A DNA stretch of 64,000 bases from Ascoidea rubescens DSM 1968 (GCF_001661345.1 NW_017962918.1:930001-994000), one strand, 5' to 3'; positions 31,201 to 40,874 are shown, counted from the first letter of the stretch. Translations and numbers: made by a program. The notes: generated by a model from the sequence alone, not told the origin.

Positions 31201-31650
31201 ATGCCTAAAATCAGAACATCCAGAACAAGAAAACCCCCATCAGGGTTTGAAGATCTAGAACCGCAGTTGAAGGAATTTGAAGATGAGTTGAAAGAGATCC
31301 AATTAACTAAATTAAAGAAAAGTGTCAATAAAAACGAACCACTATGGGAGATATTTAAAATCTACCACAAGAGATCGAGATATATCTACGATTTGTATTA
31401 CAATAGACAGATTATTTCAAGGGAATTGTATTTGTGGCTACTCAAGGAAAAATTTGCTGATTTGCATTTAATTGCAAAATGGAAAAAAAAAGGATATGAA
31501 AATTTATGTTGCTTGAGATGTATAATGAGTAATGACAATAATAATGGCTTTACATGTATTTGTAGGGTTCCAAAGGCAAATTTGACTGATGATAAAAACT
31601 CTACAAAATGTGTAAACTGCGGTTGCAGAGGTTGTGCTAGCTCTGATTAA
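31201..31650 (+). CDS. BUD31: Spliceosome protein Bud31 (G10 family)
   Basis: 149 residues (S. cerevisiae 157). MPKIRTSRTRKPPSGF is the invariant N-terminus of G10/Bud31. It is followed by a helical region (EPLWEIFKIYHKRSRYIYDL, ISRELYLWLLKEKFADLHLI) and a Cys-rich zinc-binding C-terminus (CCLRC ... FTCICRVPK ... CVNCGCRGCAS). Bud31 belongs to the Prp19-associated/activated spliceosome. Its presence is consistent with the spliceosomal introns found in TIM9 and RIB3. The stop is only 29 bp from the stop of the convergent CENP-B-like gene. Confidence 0.96.
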   Translation: MPKIRTSRTRKPPSGFEDLEPQLKEFEDELKEIQLTKLKKSVNKNEPLWEIFKIYHKRSRYIYDLYYNRQIISRELYLWLLKEKFADLHLIAKWKKKGYENLCCLRCIMSNDNNNGFTCICRVPKANLTDDKNSTKCVNCGCRGCASSD

Positions 31651-31679
31651 ATTGGTTTTTCATTTATCTATTTAATTAC

Positions 31680-33221
31680 CTATTTGTTTATATGGTCTAA
31701 AATTTCTTTATTGAAGACTTTTGAATAATTTAGAAATAATCTGAAGCTGTTTTCATAATATAAATGATTTTGATGGAATTTTTCTAATATTTTTAAAGCC
31801 TCAAACACCTCTTCATAATTCACTTTATTAGAAATATTGTGAGTATTCAGATTTTTTTCTTCACGATTGTTGACATTGGTTTGAGTATTATTTTCAACAC
31901 TGCTGTTTATATCATTATGGTGATCACCATCATCACGATCACTATCACTATTATCATGGTTCACATTTGCTTGAAGCTGTAATTGATCATTATTTTTATT
32001 ATCAGAACTTGATTGCTCAAATATTTTTTTATTTTCAATTTTATTTGTCAAAATTACATGACTGTTATTTAGATTGTCATCATTAATACTCATGTTGTCT
32101 TCCATAACAGCAGCAGCTAGTAGTAAGCTATTATCAATATTAGAACTATTCATATGATCTATATTGCTTAAGTTATTTATATTATTTATATTGTTTATAT
32201 TGTTTATATCATTCATATTTATATTTTGTAAATTACTTATATTATCCATATTAATGGAATTGTGGGAAATTGAATTGTACAAATACATTGATGAATTATC
32301 ACTATTTGAATGTAATTGAGGTGCAATATTTTCCAAATCATTATAGTCGATGATTTGATTAACTACATTGTTTTCGTTATCATTTTCAATATTATTATGA
32401 TTATTATTGATTTTATTTTCGATATTCTTAATCTGAATACTTCGATGAATGCTAGAATCCTTTATTTGTTTGATGTTTGTTCTTTTTTTGCTTATTGGAT
32501 TCAATTTATTGCTATTAATTATATTCTTTTGATTGTTTTCAATATCAGCAAAATCATTATCATGTATATAAAGATCTTTGAAATTTAAATCAGGCAATTT
32601 TAGTTTAATAATTTGATCCACTTTTTCAGCAAAATTAATTAATGCAACAACATCGTTATTATCCTCGTCGTAATATAAATTATTATTATTAATTAGATTT
32701 TTCAATTCATTTGGAATTTTAATGAATTTTAAATTGAATTTCGATTTAAATCGATATAAATAACCCTTTGGTGGCCCATTATTTATATAATCGTCAGATA
32801 TACCATAAAAATCTTTGTTATTAAAAGCAATAAGTTTCCATATTTTTTTGAATAAATTTTCTGTTAAATTTACATTTACAATCAATAAAATGTTTATAAT
32901 TTGAAACAATTGTTTATTGATCTCAGGATACTTAAAATTGGAATGACTAACTCTTCTTTGATTTGTGATTCCTTCAAAACTTTCAAATCTTTTCCTTAGT
33001 ATTTCTTCACTTTTAATCCAATCATATATTGTGCTCTTTGATAATTTGAAATCACAGTTGTTTCCAAAAAAATGATCAACTATCCCCCTCAATGAATAAT
33101 TTGGGTTTTCTTTGATGAAATCTAAAACCTTGACCTTTTGAGATAGCTTTGCTCTTTTATGGTTTCTATTGTGCTCCTCTAGCTGGTGTTTATTCGCTCC
33201 AGTCATTATATCTTTGATCAA
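31680..33221 (-). CDS. CENP-B/Pdc2-type helix-turn-helix DNA-binding protein
   Basis: 513 residues. The N-terminus shows the bipartite HTH of CENP-B, Abp1/Cbh and Pdc2 proteins. The first HTH, about 25-72, includes KLSQKVKVLDFIKENPNYSL and LSKSTIYDWIKSEE; the second, about 98-168, ends GPPKGYLYRFKSKFNLKFI, the GxxxxxxRFKxK helix typical of the family. No DDE transposase core is evident. The middle and C-terminus are Asn/Asp-rich (MNDINNINNINNINN and similar), with a final helical stretch of about 50 residues. Family members are domesticated pogo-like transposase derivatives acting at centromeres, origins or metabolic promoters (PDC2, THI genes). Which role applies here cannot be told. An alternative start is Met7. 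Convergent with BUD31. Confidence 0.65.
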   Translation of the reverse strand: MIKDIMTGANKHQLEEHNRNHKRAKLSQKVKVLDFIKENPNYSLRGIVDHFFGNNCDFKLSKSTIYDWIKSEEILRKRFESFEGITNQRRVSHSNFKYPEINKQLFQIINILLIVNVNLTENLFKKIWKLIAFNNKDFYGISDDYINNGPPKGYLYRFKSKFNLKFIKIPNELKNLINNNNLYYDEDNNDVVALINFAEKVDQIIKLKLPDLNFKDLYIHDNDFADIENNQKNIINSNKLNPISKKRTNIKQIKDSSIHRSIQIKNIENKINNNHNNIENDNENNVVNQIIDYNDLENIAPQLHSNSDNSSMYLYNSISHNSINMDNISNLQNINMNDINNINNINNINNLSNIDHMNSSNIDNSLLLAAAVMEDNMSINDDNLNNSHVILTNKIENKKIFEQSSSDNKNNDQLQLQANVNHDNSDSDRDDGDHHNDINSSVENNTQTNVNNREEKNLNTHNISNKVNYEEVFEALKILEKFHQNHLYYENSFRLFLNYSKVFNKEILDHINK

Positions 33222-33834
33222 ATTGGAGCATTTCAGTTCTGATAAAATGTTTTTTTACCTAGTTGGTATTTGAAATGGGCCGAAATTAGTGGTGCGGATC
33301 AAATCATTTTTTGATTTTTGATGTCTTTGACTCAAACCACCAATTTTAGCTCTCTGTCTATATTGATGTCCACAAAACTACAATAGCAGTGCTTTTACTA
33401 AAAGAATCATATATCATTTCATATTATCAATTAATATATATCAATTATGTATCTACTCGCAAATAAAACTCCAAATCAGCGCAACGCTACTGGAGTATTG
33501 TATGGGCGGAATATCAGTGCTTCTCTATTGTTATATATTCAAATAGAAACAGCAATCGAAGGGTAGAGGCACGTGACTAACCTAAACAACCAGAACGTTT
33601 TTATCTTCGTACGCTGACATAATTTCACGCATTGCAAATTTCACACCAAACTTCAAACCAAATACACAAGACTTAACCACTTATGGAACGAAAATTGTGT
33701 TTCCACAAAAAACATTTAATTCACAAATACCTTGATGAAGATTGCAATCCAAACAATATAAATATGATCACTAAATAGCTAGATAGAAATAAAATAAACC
33801 AAGAGGAAAAGGAAAGAGAAGTCTACTAAGTCAT
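33222..33834. other. Intergenic region with Cbf1-type site
   Basis: About 610 bp without a gene. CACGTGAC at 33570-33577 reads GTCACGTG on the minus strand, a perfect Cbf1/CDEI-type octamer. No CDEII/CDEIII follows, so this is not a point centromere. Otherwise AT-rich. Confidence 0.45.
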
Positions 33835-34312
33835 GAGCACTAGAAGAAATCTCTATCCTTCCTTCGACGACTGTTAACCTGACAGCATCCAAGTCAAGAA
33901 TACTGATAGTGATAATGAAAAGGAACTTGATACTCCACCAATGGCTTCCAAAATCAATGAATTAAATCAAAGAGTTGAGTTAATTGAATCGAATGTTGCA
34001 TCCGGATTTGAACGACTAGAACGAATGCTCGAAAGTGTATTAGCTCGTGACGAACGGCCAGAAATCGGCTTGACTAATTCCTTCTGGATTGGCCGACATA
34101 TCACGCGACCGTCAGTCGGATGTAAAATCCAAAACATGCATGAAATCTGTTTGACTCGCATGCAATTTATCCGGTTGTTTTTCAACAATGCTTTGTGTTT
34201 CTTTTTGAAATTTTCGAGAATTTCAGCTCAGGCCAAAATTATTATTTTCAACTATTGGGAACTGAATTTCAGCAGGACACTAAAGCAAGATTTGAATTGG
34301 CTCACTATCTAA
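33835..34312 (+). pseudogene. Possible degraded LTR-retrotransposon Gag-like relic
   Basis: A short region whose longest frame (from 33941) begins with a coiled-coil-like segment (INELNQRVELIESNV, FERLERMLESVLAR) reminiscent of Gag N-termini of yeast LTR elements. It looks broken with more than one interruption. No LTRs, primer-binding site or pol domain could be recognised. It could equally be chance or a decayed host gene. Confidence 0.22.
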
Positions 34313-34468
34313 ACAATACTCATAAACTCTTGAAAGAAACCTAAATATATTTTTTTCCAGCTTTTTAAGATTTATGGGGTGAGCCCAACAAAAAATTTCT
34401 GCCCATCGAAATTTGCTTACCCGATTCCTTATTCAATAAAAGCACAACAAACAACATAAATCAAACTA

Positions 34469-36304
34469 TTGAAATTTTATGTTTCAAGAATATCAATATA
34501 TTTATTTGCATCAATCATAATATATATTTCACTTTTTATCATGGGCAGCTATTCTCAAAAAATTATAATTAGGCGTAACCCAGAATTACCCAGACTTGAT
34601 AAAAAGGCAATTAATAGCAAATATAATTACAAAATAATCTCAGGTAGTTCAAACAGTTTTTTAATAGATTTACCGGAAAATGATCAAGAGTTATTGTTGA
34701 ATCTTGATAAGTTTGAAAAGGAAATTAGGAGCACCAAACCATTAATAGATGAATTGATCATTTCTGATAGTTTATTAATTTCAAATGATTTAAAAATATC
34801 AAATCAGTTGAATGAAACTTTAATAAATCTAATCTCATTAATAATAGACTTCAACTCAAATAATATAACTAATTTGCAAATTCATAACAAAAGTTTAAGG
34901 TCAATAGCAAATAAAAATTTTATATTTAATTCCAAAAAGCTACTAAATTTAAATACAGCTATAATTGATGATTTAAATGACTTAGAAAAATTGCCATTAT
35001 CAATTAAAAATTTAACTATAAATCTTGATCAAGATTATTTAAATGAAAATTTTCAACTTTCCAAAAATAGCAAAGAGTTTTTCTATAGTCTTGATTCTCT
35101 AACAATTAATGACTCTTATTATTATTCATCATTAAATTTTTATAATCAAATAAAACAAAGTTTTTTGCGTGATAATATTAAATTGAATTTAACTACTTTG
35201 AAATTCAATTATCTCCATGATTTTCATTCAATCAACAATAACTCAATTTTAGATGTCTTTTCACTCAATGATTTAATTAATCTTGAAGATTTAAAAAATT
35301 TAGAATTGATAATCAACTGCACTATTCCTGATTGTCAATGTCTAGATGTTATTTTTCAAAAACAATTCAAAAACTTGAATAAAAACTTGAAATCCTTATC
35401 GTTATTTCAAATTTTTCCTTACTATGATGACTCTGAAATTATATTAAAAAATCACAACGATTATGAGAATTGGGATTTAATTATATGTTCGTTTATCCCC
35501 AATTATTTAAATTTGGAAAACCTTTTAATTTTTCATGATTCCCCAATTGATGGTAGTTTAAAAAATAGTTTTGAAGGTAATTATATTCGTCGAAGAAAAA
35601 TTTATGAAAATGCCCTAATTAATTTGAAAAATTTAAGAACCCTTTTATTACCATCATTTTTATCTCAACTATCTTGTTATGAATTATTGACTAATGATTT
35701 AATTTGGAATGGTTGTGAATGTGATACTTGTTTGGTTTTCCATCCTATTATTGACAATTACTTAATGTCTCATCAATTTTACAATTCGTTTGATTATGAT
35801 TTTAATGATGTTGTCTCAACTTGTTTTTTTGCTTTTTTAAGTGATTCAATGCAAAAAAGGGTTCCATTTTTAAAGGAAAATACAGTCACTCCCAATATAA
35901 ATGTCTTAGATATTAATAATTTTAATCAGTTTTTCCAAATATCTGATAATTTTTTGAAAAATGTTCCGGCAATTTTATCAAATTGGAATTTTCATGGCTA
36001 TTTAAATTTGACTTGCACAGATTACTCAAATCTTGACGACACTGAATTTTTCAGTCAATTAAATGGTTCAAAGGTTAAGGAGGAACACTTGTATTCAAAT
36101 GGTTCGAATTGTGGGTTTAATAAGGCCTTTTTCAATCCATTAATGACTATAATTATTCATTTTTTTAAAGAATATGTCGATTGGTTTGTTACAAATCTAC
36201 CAAATATGAAGCAAATCATGTTAAATGGAATATATTATAAAGTTGAGAAAAGTACAGACAACAATAGCATTAGAATTGCTAAAAGTATATATGACGCCAT
36301 GTAA
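34469..36304 (+). CDS. Secreted or surface leucine-rich protein, unrecognised
   Basis: 611 residues. A hydrophobic N-terminus (ISIYLFASIIIYISLFIM) is a signal peptide or signal anchor, so the protein enters the secretory pathway. The body is built of irregular Leu/Ile/Asn-rich repeats (LKNLELII, NLENLLIF, LKNLRTLLLP) like fungal LRR-type proteins. It has many N-glycosylation sequons (NLT, NIT, NGS, NCT). A Cys cluster near residues 415-425 (NGCECDTCLVFH) is followed by a DNYLMSHQ motif, and two Cys pairs lie near the C-terminus. No GPI-type hydrophobic tail is seen. I do not recognise the family. Codon use is strongly A/T-biased. It ends 62 bp from the convergent CTK3. Confidence 0.6.
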   Translation: MKFYVSRISIYLFASIIIYISLFIMGSYSQKIIIRRNPELPRLDKKAINSKYNYKIISGSSNSFLIDLPENDQELLLNLDKFEKEIRSTKPLIDELIISDSLLISNDLKISNQLNETLINLISLIIDFNSNNITNLQIHNKSLRSIANKNFIFNSKKLLNLNTAIIDDLNDLEKLPLSIKNLTINLDQDYLNENFQLSKNSKEFFYSLDSLTINDSYYYSSLNFYNQIKQSFLRDNIKLNLTTLKFNYLHDFHSINNNSILDVFSLNDLINLEDLKNLELIINCTIPDCQCLDVIFQKQFKNLNKNLKSLSLFQIFPYYDDSEIILKNHNDYENWDLIICSFIPNYLNLENLLIFHDSPIDGSLKNSFEGNYIRRRKIYENALINLKNLRTLLLPSFLSQLSCYELLTNDLIWNGCECDTCLVFHPIIDNYLMSHQFYNSFDYDFNDVVSTCFFAFLSDSMQKRVPFLKENTVTPNINVLDINNFNQFFQISDNFLKNVPAILSNWNFHGYLNLTCTDYSNLDDTEFFSQLNGSKVKEEHLYSNGSNCGFNKAFFNPLMTIIIHFFKEYVDWFVTNLPNMKQIMLNGIYYKVEKSTDNNSIRIAKSIYDAM

Positions 36305-36366
36305 ATAAACGAGTTTATATTTTTAAAAGATAGTAATACAATAAAAAAAAAATATAAAAATTATAA

Positions 36367-37776
36367 TCAAATTAATGGATAATTATAACTGTCTCTTGCT
36401 AAATCATTCAATTCTTCAATTCTATCAATATCATCGTCTGATAGTTCATCATATTTATCCCATAAATATCTGAATTCATTTTTATCGACAGCTTTATCAA
36501 GTCTATTGACCATCCATTTACTTTCTTTTAATTTTTTATGTCTTTCTCTATCCAATTCCATTCTTGCTAATATTTTGCCACCAGACACAGGAAATTGTTG
36601 ATATATAATATCTTCATAATTTATTTTTGTTTCCTTTTGAGTATTTGAGTTATTGATCAGATTTGCATTCAGATCTGTATCATTATTATTGTTATTGTCA
36701 TTATTATTGTTATTGTCATTATTATTGTTATTGTCATTATTATTGTTATTGTCATTATTGTTATTATTGTTATTATTGTTATTATTGTTATTATTGTTAT
36801 TATTGTTATTATTATCATTATTGTCTTTAGTATTATAGTTGAAATCATCATCAATTTTAAAAATTGTATCTTTTAGTTGAATTTCACAATTTTTCTGGAA
36901 AATTATTGAGTCTCTAAAGGTTATAAACTGACTTTGTAATCTACGATTTAATAGAATTTCCCATGCAGCTGTTAGGCCTTGGGATTTTAAATCAGTGATT
37001 AAATTAATTGGTTTAAAATATATTCCTGAGACTAACAGATTATCATCAGAAGAATTTTCGTCAGAGAGAATGTCATTTTTTGAGTCAATTTGATCAGTTG
37101 AATTGAGTTTTTCATTGTAATTGAGATATATTACTTTAAAGAGAGACTTGTCTTCCTTTTCAATGATTTCAGTTTTTAAATTCGTGTCATTTAGGTCAAT
37201 TTTGTCTATAATTTGATTTAATCTTTGAGAGATTTTGTGTTTGTCCAGATCAGATAATAAATCACTATCAAAGGAATGAATGTTTTTATTTAGGGAATCA
37301 TTTGATATTTTTAAAGAGTTTAATAAATTAAGATCAGATGAAAAATTTTCAAGATTTTTGTCAGTATTTTTGTCAAGATCAATTGGGGGATCTAAAGTAA
37401 GAAAGTTGTTGCCTATATTTTGTAAAATAGAGAAAGCTACCCTTAAGTTGCTTAAACCACCATGATGAGAAGGGATTATGGTGATTAAATAGTTTGGTAG
37501 GGCCCTTAGGATGTCTAATAAATAGGGAGGAAAAGTGGTTATATCTTTGTTGATTTGTAATTGGGGATGGAGTAGAAGAGCTTCAATAAAATAGAGGATA
37601 TTTAGTTTTTGATTCAAGTCAACTTGAGATAATACTTCGATGATACAAGAGTTGAAGTCATCTTGATAATCACAGTATCTTAGAGCAAAATTAACACAGC
37701 TCGAGATGATTACTGAGGAGGGAATTAGATTAAATAGCTTTTTTGAGAACTCCAATCTTGCTTCAAAGGCATCCAT
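36367..37776 (-). CDS. CTK3: CTD kinase I gamma subunit Ctk3
   Basis: 469 residues (S. cerevisiae 296; the excess is low-complexity sequence). The N-terminus MDAFEARLEFSKKLFNLIP is an ENTH/VHS-like helical start matching yeast MDSLEARLQFIQVLKNL. The C-terminus has ARMELDRERHKKLKESKW, NEFRYLWDKYDELSDDDID and LNDLARDSYNYPL, which match the yeast tail closely. Ctk3 with Ctk1 and Ctk2 phosphorylates Ser2 of the RNA polymerase II CTD during elongation. A poly-Asn stretch with interspersed Asp lies at about residues 315-365, encoded by an ATT/GTT array. The upstream gene RIB3 is on the same strand. Confidence 0.88.
   Translation of the reverse strand: MDAFEARLEFSKKLFNLIPSSVIISSCVNFALRYCDYQDDFNSCIIEVLSQVDLNQKLNILYFIEALLLHPQLQINKDITTFPPYLLDILRALPNYLITIIPSHHGGLSNLRVAFSILQNIGNNFLTLDPPIDLDKNTDKNLENFSSDLNLLNSLKISNDSLNKNIHSFDSDLLSDLDKHKISQRLNQIIDKIDLNDTNLKTEIIEKEDKSLFKVIYLNYNEKLNSTDQIDSKNDILSDENSSDDNLLVSGIYFKPINLITDLKSQGLTAAWEILLNRRLQSQFITFRDSIIFQKNCEIQLKDTIFKIDDDFNYNTKDNNDNNNNNNNNNNNNNNNNNNNNDNNNNNDNNNNNDNNNNNDNNNNNDTDLNANLINNSNTQKETKINYEDIIYQQFPVSGGKILARMELDRERHKKLKESKWMVNRLDKAVDKNEFRYLWDKYDELSDDDIDRIEELNDLARDSYNYPLI
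36680..36833. repeat. ATT/GTT/GTC triplet array in CTK3 (poly-Asn)
   Basis: About 150 bp of TTATTGTTATTGTCA-type units on the plus strand, coding for Asn runs broken by Asp on the minus strand. The 15-bp higher-order period is visible. Confidence 0.9.
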
Positions 37777-38039
37777 TATGAACAGAAGGAAAAGAATGAT
37801 GGTAGAATAGTGAATATTAAAGATTATATTTATTGTGGAGCTATAAAATTTATGAGAAGATACTTATACATTTAACTAAATTCTATTTCAGATCAAAAGA
37901 AGATGAATAAATTTTTCAAAATGAGAAACAGTGAAAAATTCCGTTGGGTCTCAAATTATCTAATGGTACATTTTAACTAAGTTGCAATATAAAGAATAGG
38001 ATAAGATAAGATACAAATAAAACAAGTAGGAAAGAGGCG

Positions 38040-38758
38040 CTAGAGATTATTTGAATTAATATAATCGATCAAATGCTTTATGGTGATCAACTTGATGTTG
38101 AAATCTTTTGAGAATTCAATGCAGTCATCTAATCGTTTCATAAGACCATCATCGTCTCTTACCAATTCACAGATCACAGCAGCATCTTGTAAATCAGTTA
38201 ATCTACACAATTGAATGGCAGCTTCAGTGTGGCCATGTCTTTCCTTCAATAGGTTGGGATGAGCTCTCAAGGGGACGATATGACCAGGTTTTAAGAAATC
38301 GTCAGGTTTTGAATTTGGATCAGCGAGCTTTGAGCAAGTGAGAGCACGATCCCTTGAAGAGATTCCTGTGGTTGTGCCGATTTTGAAATCGACAGTTATG
38401 GTGTAAGCAGTTCTGTGTCTATCAGTTTGCTGGTTAGGTGGTAGCATTAGTGGGAGGTTTAAGAGGTCAGCTCTTTCATTGGAGAGTGGAGCACAGATGT
38501 AACCAGAGGAGTGACGAACCAAGAAGGCCATTTTCTGCTGGTCGATAAATTCTGCTGCTATTATAAGGTCTCCTTCATTTTCTCGATCTTCATCGTCCAT
38601 TACTATGAGAAACTCGCCATTTTCTTCACAAGATCAAAAATGAGCTTGATGTTAATACAATTGTACGAGAAAAAAAAGTGAAAAAGTGGAAAAAAAAACG
38701 TACTAAAAGCTTCTAAAGCTTCAGGAATTGAAGTGAAAAGATGGTGATTTATGCCCAT
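38040..38758 (-). CDS. RIB3: 3,4-dihydroxy-2-butanone 4-phosphate synthase (one intron)
   Basis: Two exons on the minus strand, 38758-38704 and 38623-38040, give 212 residues (S. cerevisiae 208). The enzyme converts ribulose-5-phosphate to the four-carbon precursor of riboflavin. Exon 1 encodes MGINHHLFTSIPEALEAF, matching yeast MFTPIDQAIEHF. Exon 2 continues KNGEFLIVMDDEDRENEGDL with the acidic metal/substrate loop. Other landmarks are FLVRHSSGYICAP, RTAYTITVDF, TTTGISSRDRA, DFLKPGHIVPLRA and ERHGHTEAAIQLC (catalytic His/Glu). A start at 38600 would delete 26 residues, including conserved ones. Confidence 0.92.
38624..38703 (-). other. Spliceosomal intron of RIB3 (80 nt)
   Basis: 5' site GTACGT at 38703, branch-like TATTAAC about 27 nt before the acceptor, and acceptor AAG at 38624. 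It splits a Lys codon (A/AA). The frame upstream of exon 2 hits a stop within three codons past the acceptor, so some 5' exon is required. The acceptor AAG instead of the usual TAG/CAG is inferred from protein alignment. Confidence 0.8.
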
Positions 38759-39032
38759 GTTGGTGCTATGCTTTCAGAGTAAGTGTGTGTAAAAGTGCTT
38801 TTGAAGAAAGAGTGAGACCATAAAAGAGAGGATTTATATGTCGATGTTGAAGAGGCATTTCGAGCATTAATCAGCTCTGATTATTAAGGATTATTCACCG
38901 ATGAGTAATGCTCCGGCCGCGGTTGCCGTTTGGGGCCTTGCGTCCGCCGCGCTTTTCCGCCGAGAAGCAGAGGAAGCAGAGGAAGGGGAAGAGGGAGAAG
39001 CAGAAGAAGAGGAAGGAGCATGGCACTGGGTA
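38759..39032. other. RIB3 promoter and permease 3' end
   Basis: 274 bp. A TATAAATCC-like TATA stands about 75 bp before the RIB3 ATG on the minus strand. A GC/purine-rich patch (38908-39020) precedes the permease stop. No gene. Confidence 0.5.
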
Positions 39033-40874
39033 TTACGCTATTGGAAGCTTGACCCACTCCTTCACCACCAACCCATCCTCCTGCACTCTGTTCTCCGGCC
39101 TTAGTGTGTATTTGCCCAAGTATGGGAGCACTATGAAGAAGCCAAACCAGTACAACACACAGGCCAACAAGATGATGATGCTCATCAAGCTGTAGCTTGG
39201 AAAGCCCTTGATGTTGTTGTTGGGGTCGTTTGCAGTGAAGGGGGCAATGGCTAGCACCACCGACAATATGACAGTGATGAAGATCCCAAAATAGCTGGCC
39301 TGGACTGGTGCTTTTATCTTGGGAAATCTTTTTCTTAGTATGAGCACACCAATTGCCACTAAGATCATGAACAACTGAAATGGGTATGATTCCAAGTTGA
39401 CAATGTAGCTGTAGACGTCGTTACCTGCTGGTGGCACCAACATGAAAAAGGTGGTGATGAACAAGGATAGGAGTAGTGCAGGCAAGGGTGCACCAAAGGG
39501 TTTGTTTGAAGCCATTAGTGAGGCAAAGGGTAGATAGCCTTCTCTAAAGACTTCTTGATTCATTCTCGATATGGCATATAGGACTACAAACACATTGCCA
39601 CCGGCAGATAGTGCCACTGACATTGTTAGTAGCTGTCTTCCAATTTTGTAACCAAATATTTTTTCAAACAATAAGGAACCGATTAATTGGCCCGAGTTGA
39701 AGATTTCATCGTGGGGCACGACTTTTAAATAGGCAATGTTGGTAAAGAAATAGGAGATCAATATGATGATCAAAGAAACTGGACCGGCTAGGTTTAATGT
39801 TTTAACAGGGTTTTTAATCTCAGATGCTACAGTGTGAACATTGTTCCAACCACTGAAGCTGAAAATGGCTTGAAATATGCCAGCTGAGAATGACGAGAGA
39901 GTTACAGTTCTTTGGTTTTGAAAGAAGTTTGACCACGTTAGCTGGTTGTCGATTTTTGTGATTGATTGGGGAAACACTAAAACGAAAAAACCAGTTAAAG
40001 TCATAATGAACAAAAGAATTAGCTTTAGCGAGCCGACGATATTGTTGATTAGGATTCCAGTTTTGACAGAGTAGCCATGGATTAGAGTTGTTATTAGGGT
40101 CAATAGGACGCCAACGTATCTAGGATTTTTGCTTTGGTTTTCGTTATCGAAGCCACAAGAATATAGGAAATATTCGCCAAAGATTATAGCATTTGTTATT
40201 ACAAAGCCAAACAAGACCGAGTATAGAGAAAAGACGACGCTGATCAAATAGGTTGGTTTGTAGTAGATGACTTCTAAAAAGACCTTAGTGCCACCAGACC
40301 TAGGCATTAGAGATCCTAGTTCAAGGTAAATGTATAGGCCTGAGAAGGTTATTATTGCAGCGATGATCCAGGCTAGAAAGAACAAAAAGGGAGAGCCTCC
40401 ACAGCTAATAAAGATGGAGGCAGGCGTGGCAAAGATTCCAGAGCCGACGATTCTTGAGATAAAAAGGAGGATTGTGGAGAATAGACCCATATTTCTTCCC
40501 TGAGGAAGTTCTTCTAGCGAGCTTAGAGAGCCTGGGTGGTTTGAGTTGAACAAGTTTTCTTCATCGTCTATGGGATTAATGTCATTTTGGTGGTTTGAAG
40601 GTAGTAGTAGGCCCGAGTTTAAAAAGGGTTCGATCTGTGAAGTGATTGGAGAGAGAGTTGGAGATAGGATGGGAGAATCAATTTGGTTGTAGTTAATTTG
40701 GTAGTTTATATTTGCAGAGGTATCAGTGGTATTTTCAGCAAAGTCCATTATTTCGTAAGGTATTTTTGGTGAAGGAGAGTGAGAGGAGGAGGGAGAGGAA
40801 GGAGAGGAAAGAGAAACAGCTGGTGAATCAGGTAGTAATTTTAGATTTGAATCATCGTTGATGGATGCCTTCAT
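39033..40874 (-). CDS. Methionine-type amino-acid permease (MUP1/MUP3 family)
   Basis: 613 residues. A hydrophilic cytosolic N-terminus of about 125 residues, rich in Ser/Pro, is followed by about 12 membrane spans. The first core helix has the LAT-family substrate-binding motif SRIVGSGIFATPASIF, then LELGSLMPRSGGTKVFLEVIY. Later come FSFSGWNNVHTVASEIKNP and VALSAGGNVFVVLYAISR. These match the yeast high/low-affinity methionine permeases Mup1/Mup3 more than the AGP1/GAP1 group. I do not assign which paralogue. The C-terminus is cytosolic and short (PENRVQEDGLVVKEWVKLP). A GATAA array sits immediately upstream. The N-terminal tail has Lys residues that could serve as ubiquitin sites (inference). 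Confidence 0.88.
   Translation of the reverse strand: MKASINDDSNLKLLPDSPAVSLSSPSSPSSSHSPSPKIPYEIMDFAENTTDTSANINYQINYNQIDSPILSPTLSPITSQIEPFLNSGLLLPSNHQNDINPIDDEENLFNSNHPGSLSSLEELPQGRNMGLFSTILLFISRIVGSGIFATPASIFISCGGSPFLFFLAWIIAAIITFSGLYIYLELGSLMPRSGGTKVFLEVIYYKPTYLISVVFSLYSVLFGFVITNAIIFGEYFLYSCGFDNENQSKNPRYVGVLLTLITTLIHGYSVKTGILINNIVGSLKLILLFIMTLTGFFVLVFPQSITKIDNQLTWSNFFQNQRTVTLSSFSAGIFQAIFSFSGWNNVHTVASEIKNPVKTLNLAGPVSLIIILISYFFTNIAYLKVVPHDEIFNSGQLIGSLLFEKIFGYKIGRQLLTMSVALSAGGNVFVVLYAISRMNQEVFREGYLPFASLMASNKPFGAPLPALLLSLFITTFFMLVPPAGNDVYSYIVNLESYPFQLFMILVAIGVLILRKRFPKIKAPVQASYFGIFITVILSVVLAIAPFTANDPNNNIKGFPSYSLMSIIILLACVLYWFGFFIVLPYLGKYTLRPENRVQEDGLVVKEWVKLPIA

Noticed and set aside
33560-33580. 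Point-centromere CDEI (GTCACGTG)
   Set aside because: No pure AT CDEII of about 80 bp nor CDEIII with CCGAA follows in either direction; a plain Cbf1 site suffices.
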